Shown here in pieces: positions 27,793-36,909 of a DNA stretch of 64,000 nucleotides. The DNA lies in the NCBI GenBank assembly GCA_020853395.1, contig JADYYY010000009.1, positions 1 through 64,000 of the forward strand. The letters are read 5' to 3'. The notes below the pieces were generated by a model, which was not told where the DNA came from, searched no databases, and was given only the letters and a program-made list of their open reading frames with translations. Position numbers and translations under genes: made by a program. Every line of letters starts with the position of its first letter. Position 1 is the stretch's first letter. Source of the stretch: Acidobacteriota bacterium. Lineage in GTDB: Bacteria; Acidobacteriota; Vicinamibacteria; Vicinamibacterales; SCN-69-37.

Positions 27793-29403
27793 TCAGCGGG
27801 AGGCCGGCAGCGACTGTGGAGGCAGGACGGCCGCGGCCGCCGCCGACGCGGCGTCCACGGTGACGGGTGCGGCCGGCGGCGCGACCGACGCGTTCGCCGG
27901 CTGCCCGGTGCGGACGATCTGCTCGACGGTCCGGCGCACGGCCGGCTCCATCGGCTTCAGGAACACGTTCGGCGCCACGCCCATGACGATGCACATCGCG
28001 CAGACGGGCGCGATGACACACCACTCGCGCAGGCTGAGATCGCGCAAGCCGCGGTTCTTCTCGTTGGTCACGGGCCCGTAGTTCACGCGCTGGAACATCC
28101 AGAGCATGTAGACCGCCGAGAGGATCACGCCCGTCGCGGCCACCGCGGTGAACACGCGCGCGCTCTGGAGCGTCGCGCTGCCGAACGCGCCGATCAGGAT
28201 CAGGAACTCGCCGATGAAGCCGTTCATGCCGGGCAGCGCCACCGAGGCGAGCGTCACGAGCAGGAACGCGGCGACCAATTGCGGCGTGACCGCCTTGAGG
28301 CCGCCGTACTCGGCAATCTGCCGCGTGTGACGGCGATCCGACAGCATCCCGACGATGAGGAAGAGCCCGCCGGTCGAGACGCCGTGCGCGAGCATCTGGT
28401 AGACGGCGCCCTGAATGCCGTTGACGTTGAGCGCGCACAGTCCCAGCACGACCACGCCGAGGTGGCTCACCGACGAATAGGCCACGAGCTTCTTCATGTC
28501 CGGCTGGACCATCGCCACGAGCGCGCCGTAGACGATGCCGATCACCGCGAGCAACGCGATGTACGGCGCGAACATCCGCGCAGCGTCCGGGAAGAGCGGA
28601 AACGCGAACCGGAGCAGCCCGTAGGTGCCCATCTTCAGCAGCACGCCGGCCAGGATCACCGACCCGGCGGTCGGCGCCTGCACGTGCGCGTCGGGCAGCC
28701 ACGTGTGGAACGGGAACAGCGGCACCTTGATCGCGAACGCGACCGCGAACGCGAGGAAGAGCCACATCTGCAGCCCGGGACGGACGCCGAGCGCCTGCAG
28801 GTCGATCAGGTCGAAGCTCGGCAGGCCGACCAGCCCCTCGTGGTGGTACGCGAGCCAGAGGATGGCCAGGAGCATCAGCACGCTGCCCGCCATCGTGTAG
28901 AGCATGAACTTGATCGAGGCGTAGATCCGGCGGTCGTAGCCCCAGATGCCGATCAGGAAGTACATCGGCACCAGCATCGCGTCCCAGAACACGTAGAAGA
29001 GGAAGAGATCGAGCGACACGAACACGCCGATCATGGCGGCCTCGAGGGCCAGCATGAAGAACGAGAACTCGCGCACCCGGTCCTCGATCGACTCCCACGA
29101 GCAGAGGAGCGCAATCGGCGTCAAGAACGTCGTGAGCACGACGAGCAGCAGGCTGATGCCGTCCACCCCGACGTGGTACGAAATCCCGAAGTCCGGGAGC
29201 CAGGCGAGCCGCTCCTGGAACTGGTACTCGGCCGACGTCGCGTCGAACTGCGCCCAGAGCGCCAGGCTGACGACGAAGGTCACGAGCGACACAGCGAGCG
29301 CGAGCTTGCGAACGAGCGCGTCGCGCTCCCGGCCGACGAGCAGCACCAGGACCGCACCGGCCAGCGGAAGGAGGACGAGCGTGGTCAGGATGTGAGCGTT
29401 CAT
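27793..29403 (-). CDS. nuoM: NADH-quinone oxidoreductase subunit M
   Basis: A 536-residue NuoM antiporter-like subunit: SWESIEDRVREFSFFML near the N-terminus, FAIKVPLFPFHTWLPDAHVQ with the TM7 lysine, and KLVAYSSVSHLGVVVLGL. The C-terminus has a non-conserved Ala/Pro-rich tail of about 40 residues. ATG 29401-29403 overlaps the nuoL stop (ATGA). The open frame upstream is the nuoL shadow. It works with NuoL and NuoN in proton translocation. Confidence 0.95.
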   Translation of the reverse strand: MNAHILTTLVLLPLAGAVLVLLVGRERDALVRKLALAVSLVTFVVSLALWAQFDATSAEYQFQERLAWLPDFGISYHVGVDGISLLLVVLTTFLTPIALLCSWESIEDRVREFSFFMLALEAAMIGVFVSLDLFLFYVFWDAMLVPMYFLIGIWGYDRRIYASIKFMLYTMAGSVLMLLAILWLAYHHEGLVGLPSFDLIDLQALGVRPGLQMWLFLAFAVAFAIKVPLFPFHTWLPDAHVQAPTAGSVILAGVLLKMGTYGLLRFAFPLFPDAARMFAPYIALLAVIGIVYGALVAMVQPDMKKLVAYSSVSHLGVVVLGLCALNVNGIQGAVYQMLAHGVSTGGLFLIVGMLSDRRHTRQIAEYGGLKAVTPQLVAAFLLVTLASVALPGMNGFIGEFLILIGAFGSATLQSARVFTAVAATGVILSAVYMLWMFQRVNYGPVTNEKNRGLRDLSLREWCVIAPVCAMCIVMGVAPNVFLKPMEPAVRRTVEQIVRTGQPANASVAPPAAPVTVDAASAAAAAVLPPQSLPASR

Positions 29404-31424
29404 CGCCAGAGGTAATACCCGAGAATCGCAACGACCCCGACGAACAGGGACATCGCGTAGGCCCGCACCGATCCGGTCTGGAGCCGGCGCAGCACCGCGC
29501 TCCAGCCGCGCACGACGAGCCCGACGCCGTTGACCGTTCCGTCGATCAGGCCGGCGTCGACGCCGCGCCACAGCAGGCCGGAAGACAGCCGCTTGATCGG
29601 CTGGACGATCGCCGCATCGTACAGCTCGTCCACGTAGTACTTGTTCAGGAGCAGGCGGTGTAGCCCGCCGAACTGCGCCGCCAGCGCATCCGCCCGCCGC
29701 GGCGCCGTCAGGAACAGCATCGTCGCGAGGCCGATGCCCGCGAATGCGACGACGATCGAGAGGCCCATCAGGGCGAACTCGGTGCTGGCGTGATGCGCGC
29801 CCTCTTCGGCCGGCTCCGTCTCGGCCGCGGCTTCGGCGATTGTCGCGACCGGCGCGTGGAAGCTCGGCTCGAGAAAGGCCTCGATGCGGTTCCCGCCGTG
29901 CACCAGGGCGTTCGGAATCCCGACGTAGCCGGCGAGGACGGATCCGATCGCGAGCACGACGAGCGCGATCGCCATGGCCGGCGGAGCATCGTGCGTGCCG
30001 CGCGCGTGGCCGTGCTCGCCGTGGCCCGGGTCTGGCGCGGCGTGGCCGTGGCCCGCGGGCGCGACCTCGTGACCGTGCCCGGGCGCGCGCCGCTCACCGA
30101 AGAACGCGAGATACAGCAGGCGGAACATGTAGGTCGCCGTCAGGAACGCGGTGAGGAGCGCGAGCCCCCAGAGCACGACGTGGCCGCGCGCGAAGGTCTG
30201 CCAGAGAATCTCGTCCTTCGAGAAGAACCCCGACAGGAGCGGCACGCCGGCAATCGCCAGCGTCCCGACGAGAAAGGTCCAGTAGGTGATCGGCAGATCC
30301 TTCTTCAGACCGCCCATGTTGCGGAGGTCCTGCTCGCCGTGGAGCGCGTGGATCACGGCGCCCGATCCGAGGAACAGCAGCGCCTTGAAGAACGCGTGGG
30401 TGTAGAGATGGAAGATCCCGCCGGCGAACGCGCCCACGCCCATCGCCAGGAACATGTAGCCGAGCTGCGACACGGTGGAGTACGCGAGCACGCGCTTGAT
30501 GTCGGTCTGGACGAGGCCGATGGTGCCGGCCATGAGCGCCGTCAGGCAGCCCACGATGGCGACGACCTCGAGCGTCATCGGCGCGTGGCTGAACAGCACC
30601 GCGTTGCGTCCGATCATGTACACGCCCGCCGTCACCATCGTCGCCGCGTGGATGAGGGCGGAGACCGGCGTGGGCCCCTCCATCGCGTCGGGCAGCCAGA
30701 CGTACAGCGGCAACTGCGCCGACTTGCCGGTCGCACCCAGGAAGAGCAGCAGCGTGATCAGCGTGAGGATGCCGGCGGTGGCCTCGACCGGCATCGCCGC
30801 CACTCTGGCGGCGACCGCCTGGAAATCGAGCGTGCCGAACGTCGCGAAGATCGCGAGCATCGCGAGGACGAACCCGAAGTCGCCGATCCGGTTGACGATG
30901 AACGCCTTCTTGCCGGCGTCGGCGGCCGAATGCCGCGTGTAGTAGAAGCCGATCAGCAGGTACGAGCAGAGGCCCACGCCCTCCCACCCGACGAACATCA
31001 CGGGGAAGCTCGCGCCCAGCACGAGCACGAGCATGAACGCGGCGAACAGGTTCAGGTACGAGAAGTACCGCGCGAACTCCGCGTCCGTCTCGTCGTGCAT
31101 GTAGGCCGTCGAGTACAGGTGAATCAGCGTGCCGATCCCCGTCACGACCAGGATCATGACGGCCGCGAGCGGATCGAGCCGGAGCGCGAGCGGCACGTCG
31201 AGCGTGCCGGACGAGATCCACGAGAAGACGCGCTCCTCGATCGCCCGCACGCCGCCGACCGGCTCGACGCCGAGCATCGTCCAGACCGCCGCGACGGCGA
31301 CGCCGAACGACAGCGCCATCGCCGCGGTCGCGATGCCGCCCGACAGGCTCTTCGGCGCCCGCCGGCCGACGGTGGCGTTGGCGAGGAACCCGAGGAACGG
31401 GAGCAGGGGGATCAGCAGCAGCAC
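29400..31424 (-). CDS. nuoL: NADH-quinone oxidoreductase subunit L, with His-rich loop
   Basis: A 674-residue NuoL, the distal pump subunit with the long lateral helix. Motifs are GWEGVGLCSYLLIGFYY (key Glu near residue 148), GKSAQLPLYVWLPDAMEGP (Lys near 234) and RVLAYSTVSQLGYMF. Between helices after residue 445 lies a histidine-rich loop with eight His within residues 450-478 (GHGHEV ... GHGHAA ... GEHGHARG), not part of the usual core. The start is GTG 31422-31424, a few bases after the nuoK stop. Confidence 0.95.
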   Translation of the reverse strand: MLLLIPLLPFLGFLANATVGRRAPKSLSGGIATAAMALSFGVAVAAVWTMLGVEPVGGVRAIEERVFSWISSGTLDVPLALRLDPLAAVMILVVTGIGTLIHLYSTAYMHDETDAEFARYFSYLNLFAAFMLVLVLGASFPVMFVGWEGVGLCSYLLIGFYYTRHSAADAGKKAFIVNRIGDFGFVLAMLAIFATFGTLDFQAVAARVAAMPVEATAGILTLITLLLFLGATGKSAQLPLYVWLPDAMEGPTPVSALIHAATMVTAGVYMIGRNAVLFSHAPMTLEVVAIVGCLTALMAGTIGLVQTDIKRVLAYSTVSQLGYMFLAMGVGAFAGGIFHLYTHAFFKALLFLGSGAVIHALHGEQDLRNMGGLKKDLPITYWTFLVGTLAIAGVPLLSGFFSKDEILWQTFARGHVVLWGLALLTAFLTATYMFRLLYLAFFGERRAPGHGHEVAPAGHGHAAPDPGHGEHGHARGTHDAPPAMAIALVVLAIGSVLAGYVGIPNALVHGGNRIEAFLEPSFHAPVATIAEAAAETEPAEEGAHHASTEFALMGLSIVVAFAGIGLATMLFLTAPRRADALAAQFGGLHRLLLNKYYVDELYDAAIVQPIKRLSSGLLWRGVDAGLIDGTVNGVGLVVRGWSAVLRRLQTGSVRAYAMSLFVGVVAILGYYLWR

Positions 31425-31428
31425 GCGG

Positions 31429-31740
31429 TCACCATTTCAGCGACGTAAACGCGTCGGGCGTCAGCGTTTCCTTGTGCCGGAACAGCGCGATGACGATCGC
31501 CAGCCCGACGGCCGCTTCGGCGGCCGCGACCGTCATGACGAAGAACACGATGATCTGCCCGTCGATCGCGCGGTGATAGCGATCCGCCGCCACGAACGTC
31601 AGGTTCACGGCGTTGAGCATCACCTCCACCGAGAGCAGGATCGTGATCAGATTCCGGCGCAGGAACACGCCCGCCGTGCCGATCGTGAAGAGCACGGCGG
31701 ACAGCATCAGGTACGAGTTGAATGTCGGCTCCGGCAGCAT
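31429..31740 (-). CDS. nuoK: NADH-quinone oxidoreductase subunit K
   Basis: A 103-residue, three-helix Nuo[21 protein letters not shown], then [17 protein letters not shown] with the conserved membrane Glu, and [20 protein letters not shown] with the second Glu. Its ATG overlaps the nuoJ stop by one base (TGATG). It forms the E-channel part of complex I with NuoJ and NuoA. Confidence 0.96.
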   Translation of the reverse strand: MLPEPTFNSYLMLSAVLFTIGTAGVFLRRNLITILLSVEVMLNAVNLTFVAADRYHRAIDGQIIVFFVMTVAAAEAAVGLAIVIALFRHKETLTPDAFTSLKW

Positions 31741-32258
31741 CAGCCGCGTTCCTTCCGGGCGAGCACGATCGCCCCGACCATGGCGATGAGGATGAGGACG
31801 GACGTGGCTTCGAACGCGAAGCCGTAGTCCTGGAAGAGACGCACGCCGATGTCCTTGACGGTCGCCGGCGCCGACTCGCTCGGTGACGGCAGCGACGCGC
31901 CCTGCAACTGGCGCAGCGCCCAGGCGAGCTCGACGATGAGCACGGCCGACAGCACCGCCCCGAACCGGCGCGGGCCGGCGCCGCCGAACAGGCGGGCGTG
32001 GTATCCGGACGGTGGGTCCTCCGTCGGCACGTTCAGCAGCATGACGACGAACAGGAAGACCACCATGATGGCGCCCGCGTAGATGATGATCTGGATCGCC
32101 GCGACGAACGGCGCCTCGAGCAGCACGTAGAGGCCGGCCAGCGCCGCGAACGAGACGATCAGGAGCAGCACGCTGTACATCGGGTTCCGCTGCCCGACGA
32201 CCAGGAGCGAGGCGACGACCGCAACGGCCGCGAACACCCAGAAGAAGAGCGCGTCCAT
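31740..32258 (-). CDS. nuoJ: NADH-quinone oxidoreductase subunit J
   Basis: A 172-residue, five-helix Nuo[41 protein letters not shown] (the conserved TM3 with the pi-bulge) and the final helix ending VLARKERG. It begins 7 bp after nuoH; nuoI, which normally lies between nuoH and nuoJ, is absent. Confidence 0.95.
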   Translation of the reverse strand: MDALFFWVFAAVAVVASLLVVGQRNPMYSVLLLIVSFAALAGLYVLLEAPFVAAIQIIIYAGAIMVVFLFVVMLLNVPTEDPPSGYHARLFGGAGPRRFGAVLSAVLIVELAWALRQLQGASLPSPSESAPATVKDIGVRLFQDYGFAFEATSVLILIAMVGAIVLARKERG

Positions 32259-32265
32259 CAGCGGG

Positions 32266-33300
32266 CTACCAGACGAAGTAGACGACCACGAAGGCCGTCA
32301 CCAGGAGATTGAGGACCGCGAGCGGCAGCAGGTACTTCCACCCGAACTCCATGAGCTGGTCGTACCGGTAACGCGGCAGCGTCCACCGCATCCAGATGTA
32401 GAAGAACAGCAGCGCGAAGACCTTGACGAGGAACCAGATCCACCCCAGCCACTCGGGCAGCAGCGGCCCGTGCCAGCCTCCGAGGAAGAGGTTCGTGGCG
32501 ACGGCCGAGACGGTCACCATGTTCACGTACTCGGCCAGGAAGAAGAGCGCGAAGCTCATCGAGCTGTACTCGGTGTGATACCCGGCGACCAGCTCCTGCT
32601 CGGCTTCGGGAAAGTCGAACGGCGCGCGATTCGTCTCGGCCACGCCGGCCGTCAGGAAGATGAAGAAGCCGAGCGGCTGCACCCAGAGGTACCAGTGGCC
32701 CACGCCGAGGAAGCCGCCGGCCTGCTGGCCGACGATCTCGCGCAGCGACAGCGACCCGGCCAGCATGATGACCGCCGCGAACGACAAGCCGTACGAGATC
32801 TCGTAGCTGATCATCTGCGCCGACGACCGGAGGCCGCCGAGCAGCGCATACTTGCTGTTCGAGCTCCACCCGGCGAGCACGATGCCGTACACGCCCATCG
32901 ACGTGATCGCGAAGATGACGAGCAGGCCGACGTTCACGTCGGCGGCCGCCAGGTGAATCGGCTTCTCGAGCAGCCCGAAGAGGTCCGTGTCCGCGCCGAA
33001 CGGCACGACCGCGAACGCCGCGAACGCCGCCACGGCGCTGAGCACCGGCGCGACGTAGAAGAGAATCGGGTCGGCGGCCTTCGGCCGCAGCTCCTCCTTG
33101 AACAGCAGCTTGACGATGTCGGCGAGCGGCTGCAACAGGCCGCGCGGGCCGACCAGATACGGCCCATACCGCTGCTGCACGAACGCGGCGACCTTGCGCT
33201 CCATGTACACGAGCACCGCCGCCGAGATCTGCAGCGCGAAGAACACGACGAGGATGACGGCGACGTTCGCCACGAGCGACGGCGGAATCTCGAATGGCAT
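32266..33300 (-). CDS. nuoH: NADH-quinone oxidoreductase subunit H
   Basis: A 344-residue, eight-helix NuoH at the junction of the two complex I arms, forming part of the quinone cavity. VYMERKVAAFVQQRYGPYLV and GLLQPLADIVKLLFKEEL near residues 30-70 and AETNRAPFDFPEAEQELVAG near residue 220 are diagnostic. It starts 3 bp after nuoF; nuoG, usually between F and H, is missing. Confidence 0.96.
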   Translation of the reverse strand: MPFEIPPSLVANVAVILVVFFALQISAAVLVYMERKVAAFVQQRYGPYLVGPRGLLQPLADIVKLLFKEELRPKAADPILFYVAPVLSAVAAFAAFAVVPFGADTDLFGLLEKPIHLAAADVNVGLLVIFAITSMGVYGIVLAGWSSNSKYALLGGLRSSAQMISYEISYGLSFAAVIMLAGSLSLREIVGQQAGGFLGVGHWYLWVQPLGFFIFLTAGVAETNRAPFDFPEAEQELVAGYHTEYSSMSFALFFLAEYVNMVTVSAVATNLFLGGWHGPLLPEWLGWIWFLVKVFALLFFYIWMRWTLPRYRYDQLMEFGWKYLLPLAVLNLLVTAFVVVYFVW

Positions 33301-33303
33301 GGC

Positions 33304-34611
33304 TCAGTGGGCCGCCGCGAGCGATCGCGAGGCGGCGCGCCAGGGCGCCGGCAGCGGGCAACGGCCCTCGCGCACGTGCGCCTCGTACTCGGCGCGGAAC
33401 GTCTTCACGGTCGACAGCACGGGCGTGGCGGCCGCGTCGCCGAACGCGCACAGCGTCTTGCCCATGATGTTGTTGCCGATCGACAGCAGCAGATCGAGAT
33501 CGCGCATCTGCCCGTCCCCGCGCTCGATCTTGCCGAGGATCCGGTGGAGCCAGTCGCCGCCCTCACGGCACGGCGTGCACTTGCCGCAGGACTCGTGCTT
33601 GTAGAAGTGCAGCAGGTTCTCGGCCGCCCACACCATGCACGTCGTCTCGTCCATGACGATGATGCCGGCCGACCCGAGCAGCGAGCCGGCCTGCGCGACG
33701 CCGTCGAAGCTGGCCGTCACGTCGAGCTGGTCGGGCAGGAGCACGGGCACCGACGATCCGCCCGGGATCACGCACTTCAAGGCGTGGCCGCCCCGAATGC
33801 CGCCCGCGAACCGGTCGTCGTACACGAGATCGCGCAGCGTGACGGTCATCGACGCTTCGTAGACTCCCGGCTTCTTCACGTGCCCGCTCACGCAGAACAG
33901 CTTCGGGCCGCCGTTCTTCTCGGGCCCGAGGCCGGCGAACCACTCGGGGCCGCGATCGACGATGAGCGGGACGTTGCAGAGGGTCTCGACGTTGTTGACC
34001 GCGGTCGGACAGCCGTACAGGCCCTCGACCGCCGGAAACGGCGGCTTCAACCGCGGCTGCGCGCGCTTGCCCTCGAGCGACTCGATGAGCGCGGTTTCCT
34101 CACCGGCCTCGTAGGCACCGGCCCCGCGGTGCACGTAGATGTCGCAGTCGAAGCCCGTGCCCATGATGTTCCGGCCCACGTAGCCGGCCGCGCGCGCCTT
34201 CTCGAGCTCGGCCTCGAGCACCTGCTGCACGTGGTAGAACTCGCCGCGAATGTAGATGTAGGCGACCTTCGCGCCGATCGCATGGCAGCCGATCAGGCAC
34301 CCTTCGAACAACAGGTGCGGGTTGCGCTCCATCAGCACGTGGTCCTTGAACGTGCCGGGCTCGCTCTCGTCCGCGTTGCAGCAGATGTACTTCGGCTTGG
34401 GCGACTTCTTGTCCACGAACTGCCACTTGAGCCCGGTCGGGAATCCGGCGCCGCCGCGGCCTCGCAGCCCCGACGCCTTCACCATGTCGATCACGGCCTC
34501 GGGCGTCATGGCCAGCGCCTTCCTCAGCGCGCCGTAGCCGCCGTGCCGCGTGTACGCGTCGAGCGCATAGCCGTGGGCGTCGCGCACGTGCGGAGTCAGG
34601 AACAGCTCCAC
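33304..34611 (-). CDS. nuoF: NADH-quinone oxidoreductase subunit F
   Basis: A 435-residue flavoprotein subunit that oxidises NADH. The FMN/NADH-binding loop is GLRGRGGAGFPTGLKW near residue 50, and the 4Fe-4S cluster N3 ligands lie in ESCGKCTPCREG near residue 340 plus a later Cys in GKTLCAFGDAAATP. The start is GTG 34609-34611, one base after the nuoE stop. It docks with NuoE and normally with NuoG, which is not encoded here. Confidence 0.95.
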   Translation of the reverse strand: MELFLTPHVRDAHGYALDAYTRHGGYGALRKALAMTPEAVIDMVKASGLRGRGGAGFPTGLKWQFVDKKSPKPKYICCNADESEPGTFKDHVLMERNPHLLFEGCLIGCHAIGAKVAYIYIRGEFYHVQQVLEAELEKARAAGYVGRNIMGTGFDCDIYVHRGAGAYEAGEETALIESLEGKRAQPRLKPPFPAVEGLYGCPTAVNNVETLCNVPLIVDRGPEWFAGLGPEKNGGPKLFCVSGHVKKPGVYEASMTVTLRDLVYDDRFAGGIRGGHALKCVIPGGSSVPVLLPDQLDVTASFDGVAQAGSLLGSAGIIVMDETTCMVWAAENLLHFYKHESCGKCTPCREGGDWLHRILGKIERGDGQMRDLDLLLSIGNNIMGKTLCAFGDAAATPVLSTVKTFRAEYEAHVREGRCPLPAPWRAASRSLAAAH

Positions 34612-34612
34612 G

Positions 34613-35212
34613 TCACTTCTCCACTTTCAGATGGCAGCCGGTGAGCACCGACGGGCCCTGCGTGCGGAGCCCCTCGACGAGCGCGCGTGCCGCCTCCGCC
34701 GACTGGCATTCGTGCCAGTGATCGTTGACGCCCACGACCGGCGCGCGATCGCACGCGCCCAGGCACTCGACTTCGAGCAGCGTGAACTCCCCTGCCGGAT
34801 CCGTCTCGCCCGGCGCGATGCCGAGCGCCTGCGCCAGCTCCTCGGTGACCCGCTCGGCGCCGAGCAGCGCGCACGACAACGTGCGGCAGACCTGCAGGAC
34901 GTACTTGCCGACCGGCCGCGTGTAGAACATCGTGTAGTACGACACGACGTCCTCGACCTCCGCCGTCGTGCACCCGATGGCCTCGGCCACGTGGCGCATG
35001 GCGTTCAGCGTGAGATAGCCCTGCTGCCGCTGCGCCAGGAACAGCGCCGAGAGAATCGCCGACTTGCGCCGCTCCGGCGGGTACTGCGCGCAGAGCCGTT
35101 CGAACGTGGTGCGGTTCTCCGGCGTGTAGGCGAACGGCGGCCCTTCTTCCGGGATCGCCCGCGCGGACTTGTGGTGCCCGCGACCGTAGTCCATGACCGG
35201 ATGGAAACTCAT
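34613..35212 (-). CDS. nuoE: NADH-quinone oxidoreductase subunit E
   Basis: A 199-residue thioredoxin-fold subunit carrying the 2Fe-2S cluster N1a. Ligands are in VCRTLSCALLGAE and VECLGACDRAPVV (C-x4-C ... C-x3-C). ATG 35210-35212 follows AAGGAT at 7-nt spacing; an ATG 14 codons upstream would extend into the heptamer repeat (PSALCPLPYK), which is unlikely. The gene is separated from nuoD by the 0.5-kb repeat island. Confidence 0.94.
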   Translation of the reverse strand: MSFHPVMDYGRGHHKSARAIPEEGPPFAYTPENRTTFERLCAQYPPERRKSAILSALFLAQRQQGYLTLNAMRHVAEAIGCTTAEVEDVVSYYTMFYTRPVGKYVLQVCRTLSCALLGAERVTEELAQALGIAPGETDPAGEFTLLEVECLGACDRAPVVGVNDHWHECQSAEAARALVEGLRTQGPSVLTGCHLKVEK

Positions 35213-35226
35213 GGCTTGATCCTTGT

Positions 35227-35670
35227 AGGGCAAAGGGCAAAGGGCAGAGGGCAAAGGTCAGGAACGAGCTGGCGCTGGCCAACTATTCCTTTGGCGCGGA
35301 TCCCGGCGCCCTTGCCGAACGACCAGTGGGCCAGCGTCAGTTCACCCTTGCCGAACAACCAGTGGGCCGGCATCAGTTCACCCTTGCCGAACAACCAGTG
35401 AGCCAGCGTCAGTTCACCCTTGCCGAACAACCGGTGGGCCGGCATCAGTTCACCCTTGCCGAACAACCGGTGGGCCAGCATCAGTTCAGCCTTGCCGAAC
35501 AACCAGCCGGCCAGCGCCAGGTCACTCCTGCTGAACAACCAGTGAACCAGCGTCAGTTCACTCCTGCCGAACAACCGGTGGGCCAGCATCAGTTCACCCT
35601 TGCCGAACAACCAGTGGGCCAGCGTCAGTTCATTCCTGACCTTTGCCCTCTGCCCTTTGCCCTTTGCCCT
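35227..35670. repeat. repeat island bounded by a perfect 38-bp inverted repeat (nuoD-nuoE gap)
   Basis: The left arm 35227-35264 and right arm 35633-35670 are exact reverse complements over 38 bp. Each arm is itself about five tandem heptamers of the type AGGGCAA. Homology continues inward: the left flank (to about 35283) is an imperfect inverted copy of part of the 36-bp unit that forms the array inside. The whole could fold into a long stem. It sits in the longest gap of the nuo operon, between the nuoE Shine-Dalgarno and the nuoD stop. No transposase is present. It is probably a non-autonomous or slippage-grown element. Confidence 0.9.
35311..35634. repeat. nine tandem copies of a 36-bp unit
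   Basis: Nine contiguous 36-bp units start at 35311, 35347, 35383, 35419, 35455, 35491, 35527, 35563 and 35599. Each has the form CTTGCCGAACAACCAGTGGG then CCAGCRTCAGTTCACC, differing at a few sites (for example CCGGTGGG for CCAGTGGG); unit 6 is the most diverged. Because 36 is a multiple of three, frames stay open on both strands: plus LPNNQWASVSSP, minus GELTLAHWLFGK. Neither frame has a clear start signal, so coding is unsupported. Confidence 0.92.
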
Positions 35671-35704
35671 GCTGCCTGCCCTGCTGCCTGCCCTGCGGCC
35701 TGCG
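35669..35704. repeat. three tandem 12-bp units
   Basis: CTGCTGCCTGCC is repeated at 35669-35680 and 35681-35692, with a diverged third copy CTGCGGCCTGCG to 35704. It directly abuts the right inverted-repeat arm and ends 10 bp before the nuoD stop. It is another slippage-type tract. Confidence 0.8.
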
Positions 35705-35713
35705 CTTCTCATC

Positions 35714-36901
35714 TCACCTGTCCACGTCGCCCATGACGACGTCGGTGGAACCGATGATGGCGATCAAGTCGGCCACCAGGCCGCCGACGACCAACTTGCT
35801 GAGCGCCTGGCACGCGTAGAACGACGGCGCGCGCGCTTTGACCCGCATCGGCCGGTTCGTGCCGTCCGACACGATGTAGAAGCCGTGCTCGCCGCGCGCT
35901 CCCTCCACCGGCACGTAGGCCTCGCCCTTCGGCACGTTGAACCCCTGCGAGTAGATCAGGAAGTGCTGGATGAGCGCTTCCATCTCCGTGTAGACGCGGT
36001 CCTTCGGCGGCGGGACGACACGGTAGTCGCCGCAGTCGTAGGGGCCGGTCGGCGAGATCCGCTCGAGCGCCTGAAGGCAGATCTTCACGCTCTCCCGCAT
36101 CTCGTCGAGCTTCAGCGAGTACCTCGCGAAGACGTCGCCGTCGGTGCGCGTGGGGACGACGAAATCGAACGTGTCGTATTTCAAGTACGGGAACACCTTG
36201 CGCACGTCGTACGGGATGCCGGCCGCTCGCGCGATCGGCCCGACGAGCCCCATCGCCAGCGTGTCCTCGCGCGACAGCTTGCCCACGCCCTTGGTGCGCC
36301 GCAGCCACACGTCGTTCTTCGTGAGCAGCTTCTCGTACTCGTTCAGCTTGTCCGGAAAGACGTCGAGAAACGCCTTCACGGCCTGATGGAACCCGCGCGG
36401 CAGGTCCTCGCGCAGCCCGCCGACCCGGATGTAGCTCGGAAACATCCGGAACCCGGCGAGCATCTCGTTCAAGTTGAGCAACTGCTCGCGCTCGCGGAAG
36501 CAGTACATCATCACGGAGATCGCGCCGATCTCCATGCCGTGCGTGCCGAGCCACACGAGATGGCTGCTCAGCCGCTGCAGCTCGGCGATCAGCACGCGGA
36601 TCCAGGTGACGCGATCCGGCATCACGCGCTCGAGCCCGAGCAGCCGCTCCACCGACAGGCAGTAGGCCAGGCTGTTCGACTGCGGGCCGAGGTAGTCCAT
36701 CCGCTCGACGAGCGGCACGACCTGCTGCCATTTCTTCTGCTCGGCCGTCTTCTCGATGCCCGTGTGGAGGAAGCCGATGGTGGGCTCGAGCGAGACGATG
36801 GTCTCGCCGTCGAGCTCCAGCACGAGGCGCAGCACGCCGTGCGTGCTGGGGTGCTGCGGCCCCATGTTGACGGTCATCGTTTCCGATCGAATCTCAGGCA
36901 T
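35714..36901 (-). CDS. nuoD: NADH-quinone oxidoreductase subunit D
   Basis: A 395-residue NuoD (49-kDa) subunit forming the quinone-binding site with NuoB. MTVNMGPQHPSTHGVLRLVL near the N-terminus holds the conserved His pair; RMDYLGPQSNSLAYC and EGARGEHGFYIVSDG follow, and the C-terminus ends STDVVMGDVDR as in the family. ATG 36899-36901 was chosen; the frame upstream is the shadow of the SIS gene. It is separate from nuoC, with the SIS gene between them. Confidence 0.96.
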   Translation of the reverse strand: MPEIRSETMTVNMGPQHPSTHGVLRLVLELDGETIVSLEPTIGFLHTGIEKTAEQKKWQQVVPLVERMDYLGPQSNSLAYCLSVERLLGLERVMPDRVTWIRVLIAELQRLSSHLVWLGTHGMEIGAISVMMYCFREREQLLNLNEMLAGFRMFPSYIRVGGLREDLPRGFHQAVKAFLDVFPDKLNEYEKLLTKNDVWLRRTKGVGKLSREDTLAMGLVGPIARAAGIPYDVRKVFPYLKYDTFDFVVPTRTDGDVFARYSLKLDEMRESVKICLQALERISPTGPYDCGDYRVVPPPKDRVYTEMEALIQHFLIYSQGFNVPKGEAYVPVEGARGEHGFYIVSDGTNRPMRVKARAPSFYACQALSKLVVGGLVADLIAIIGSTDVVMGDVDR

Positions 36902-36909
36902 CGTCTGGA

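Noticed and set aside
26002-29415. Plus-strand open frame of over 1,100 codons opposite nuoM/nuoN
   Set aside because: Composition is His/Arg/Glu/Asp-rich and repetitive, typical of the reverse strand of membrane-protein genes at high GC; no start signal or family motif.
35311-35634. CRISPR array
   Set aside because: Units are contiguous 36-bp copies without spacers, and no cas genes are present.
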